Source of the DNA: Spirochaetales bacterium
GTDB lineage: Bacteria; Spirochaetota; Spirochaetia; DSM-27196; SLAA01
Assembly: GCA_007126415.1 (NCBI GenBank)
Contig: SLBH01000035.1
Span: 1-7,064, forward strand
Reading direction: 5' to 3'
DNA: 7,064 nt
In this document: one piece after another, positions 6,326-7,064 of the stretch
How the letters are laid out: each line of letters begins with the position of its first letter
How positions within the stretch are numbered: position 1 is the stretch's first letter
Position numbers and translations under genes: made by a program
The notes under the pieces: generated by a model
Database searches by the model: none
What the model saw: the letters and a program-made list of their open reading frames with translations, nothing else
What the model was told of the DNA's origin: nothing

Positions 6326-7064
6326 TCCCGCTCCTTGAGAACCTCACGCAGGAACGATCCGGTGTAGGACCGTGGGCAGGCGGCTACCTCTTCCGGCGTT
6401 CCGGCTACCAGCAGTTCTCCGCCCCGCTCACCGCCTTCGGGCCCAAGGTCTATCACGTAGTCGGCCTGCGCCAAAACCTCGAGGTTGTGCTCGATCACGA
6501 TCACGGTGTTGCCGGCTTCAACGAGTAACGACAATACCTCGAGCAACTTCGTGACGTCGGCGAAATGCAGCCCGGTTGTCGGTTCGTCGAGAATGTAGAC
6601 CGTCTTGCCGGTGGAGCGCTTCGAGAGCTCGAGCGCGAGTTTAACGCGTTGCGCCTCGCCGCCCGAGAGTGTCAGCGCCGATTGACCGAGGCAGACGTAC
6701 TCCAGCCCAACCGCAATCAACGTGTCCAACCGTCGCTTAATTGCCGGGACGTTCCGAAAGAACTCGGCCGCCTCCTCAACCGACATCTCGAGCACTTCAT
6801 GGATGTTCCTGCCTTTGTAGCGGATATCGAGGGTTTCCTTGGTGAAGCGCCGGCCCTTACATTGGTCGCAGGTGACGTAAACGTCCGGAAGGAAATGCAT
6901 CTCGATCCGGAGCGTGCCGTCACCCTGACAATGCTCGCAGCGGCCACCTTTGACGTTAAACGAGAACCGCCCTGCTTGATAGCCACGCGAGCGAGCTTCC
7001 GGCAGCGACGCGAACAGCTCACGGATCGGAGTGTATAACCCCACGTAGGTGGCCGGATTAGAAC
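6322..7064 (-). CDS. uvrA: UvrA, excinuclease ABC subunit A, partial (C-terminal part only)
   Basis: Open to the window edge; about 246 C-terminal residues of a protein that is normally about 940. The visible part begins SNPATYVGLYTPIRELFAS, the strongly conserved start of the second-domain zinc-finger region. The four zinc cysteines are present as CEHC and CDQC (codons at about 6939 to 6859), with 19 residues between the pairs. Next come the ABC signature TLSGGEAQRVKLA, Walker B VYILDEPTTGLHFAD and the histidine switch VIVIEHN, all intact, then LGPEGGERGGELLVAGTPEEV. UvrA is the cytoplasmic ATP-dependent damage sensor that loads UvrB in nucleotide-excision repair. A GTG at 7044 is internal and is not the real start. 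The TGA overlaps the lptD ATG by four bases, so the two are probably cotranscribed from a promoter outside the window. Confidence 0.98.
   Translation of the reverse strand, partial: SNPATYVGLYTPIRELFASLPEARSRGYQAGRFSFNVKGGRCEHCQGDGTLRIEMHFLPDVYVTCDQCKGRRFTKETLDIRYKGRNIHEVLEMSVEEAAEFFRNVPAIKRRLDTLIAVGLEYVCLGQSALTLSGGEAQRVKLALELSKRSTGKTVYILDEPTTGLHFADVTKLLEVLSLLVEAGNTVIVIEHNLEVLAQADYVIDLGPEGGERGGELLVAGTPEEVAACPRSYTGSFLREVLKERE
6331..6336 (-). promoter_or_regulatory. Shine-Dalgarno site of the LptD-like gene
   Basis: AAGGAG on the minus strand, inside the last codons of uvrA. It is five bases before the ATG at 6325 and eight before the ATG at 6322. The eight-base spacing used by corC and the TPR gene favours the second ATG, which would shorten the protein by one residue and leave a one-base overlap with the uvrA stop. 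Confidence 0.65.

Noticed and set aside
7042..7044. GTG as the start of a short uvrA or a UvrA-like fragment
   Set aside because: The conserved UvrA sequence (SNPATYV) continues upstream of it to the window edge without a stop, so it is an internal valine.
1..7064. Mobile element, CRISPR array, tRNA/rRNA or defence system
   Set aside because: I found no transposase or integrase motifs, no regular repeat-spacer pattern and no tRNA-like fold; genes are tightly packed, co-oriented and of housekeeping families.

Overview
The window is a compact, GC-rich stretch (roughly 60% G+C by eye) in which every supportable gene lies on the minus strand. It reads from right to left as: the C-terminal end of uvrA, a large LptD/OstA-like outer-membrane assembly protein, phoH (ybeZ-type), ybeY, a soluble CBS-pair CorC/TlyC-type protein, and the N-terminal part of a membrane-anchored or exported TPR protein. 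Two features suggest a free-living, high-GC spirochaete. The LptD-like protein follows uvrA directly, which I recall as the Treponema arrangement (uvrA next to the TP0515 LptD-like protein). The ybeY, tlyC/corC, TPR order also matches what I recall from treponemes. This placement is from memory and inference; no 16S rRNA or other decisive marker is present.

There are two transcription blocks. Block 1 (7064 to 3107) is uvrA and lptD, joined by a 4-base stop/start overlap, with the promoter outside the window. Block 2 (2971 to beyond 1) is phoH, ybeY, corC and the TPR gene. Its genes overlap by 4, 4 and 14 bases, so translation is probably coupled throughout. A clear sigma70-type promoter (TTGACC, 18-base spacer, TATACT) sits just before phoH, in the only real intergenic gap (2972-3106, 135 bases). 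The same gap carries three degenerate 12-base tandem repeats directly behind the -35 box, bracketed by a repeated GGTCAAG. I see no convincing intrinsic terminator between the blocks.

Functionally, block 1 pairs nucleotide-excision repair (UvrA) with outer-membrane biogenesis (LptD-like). Block 2 is a conserved RNA/ribosome maintenance cluster (PhoH ATPase plus YbeY endoribonuclease) followed by a CorC-like protein, associated in other bacteria with Mg/Co resistance, and a TPR scaffold of unknown partner. The content is mostly conserved housekeeping and I do not see a defence system, mobile element, CRISPR array or RNA gene. The most unusual parts are the LptD-like protein (1072 residues, no cysteine after the signal peptide, about 95 residues of low-complexity linker inside the barrel region) and the repeat-bearing phoH promoter.
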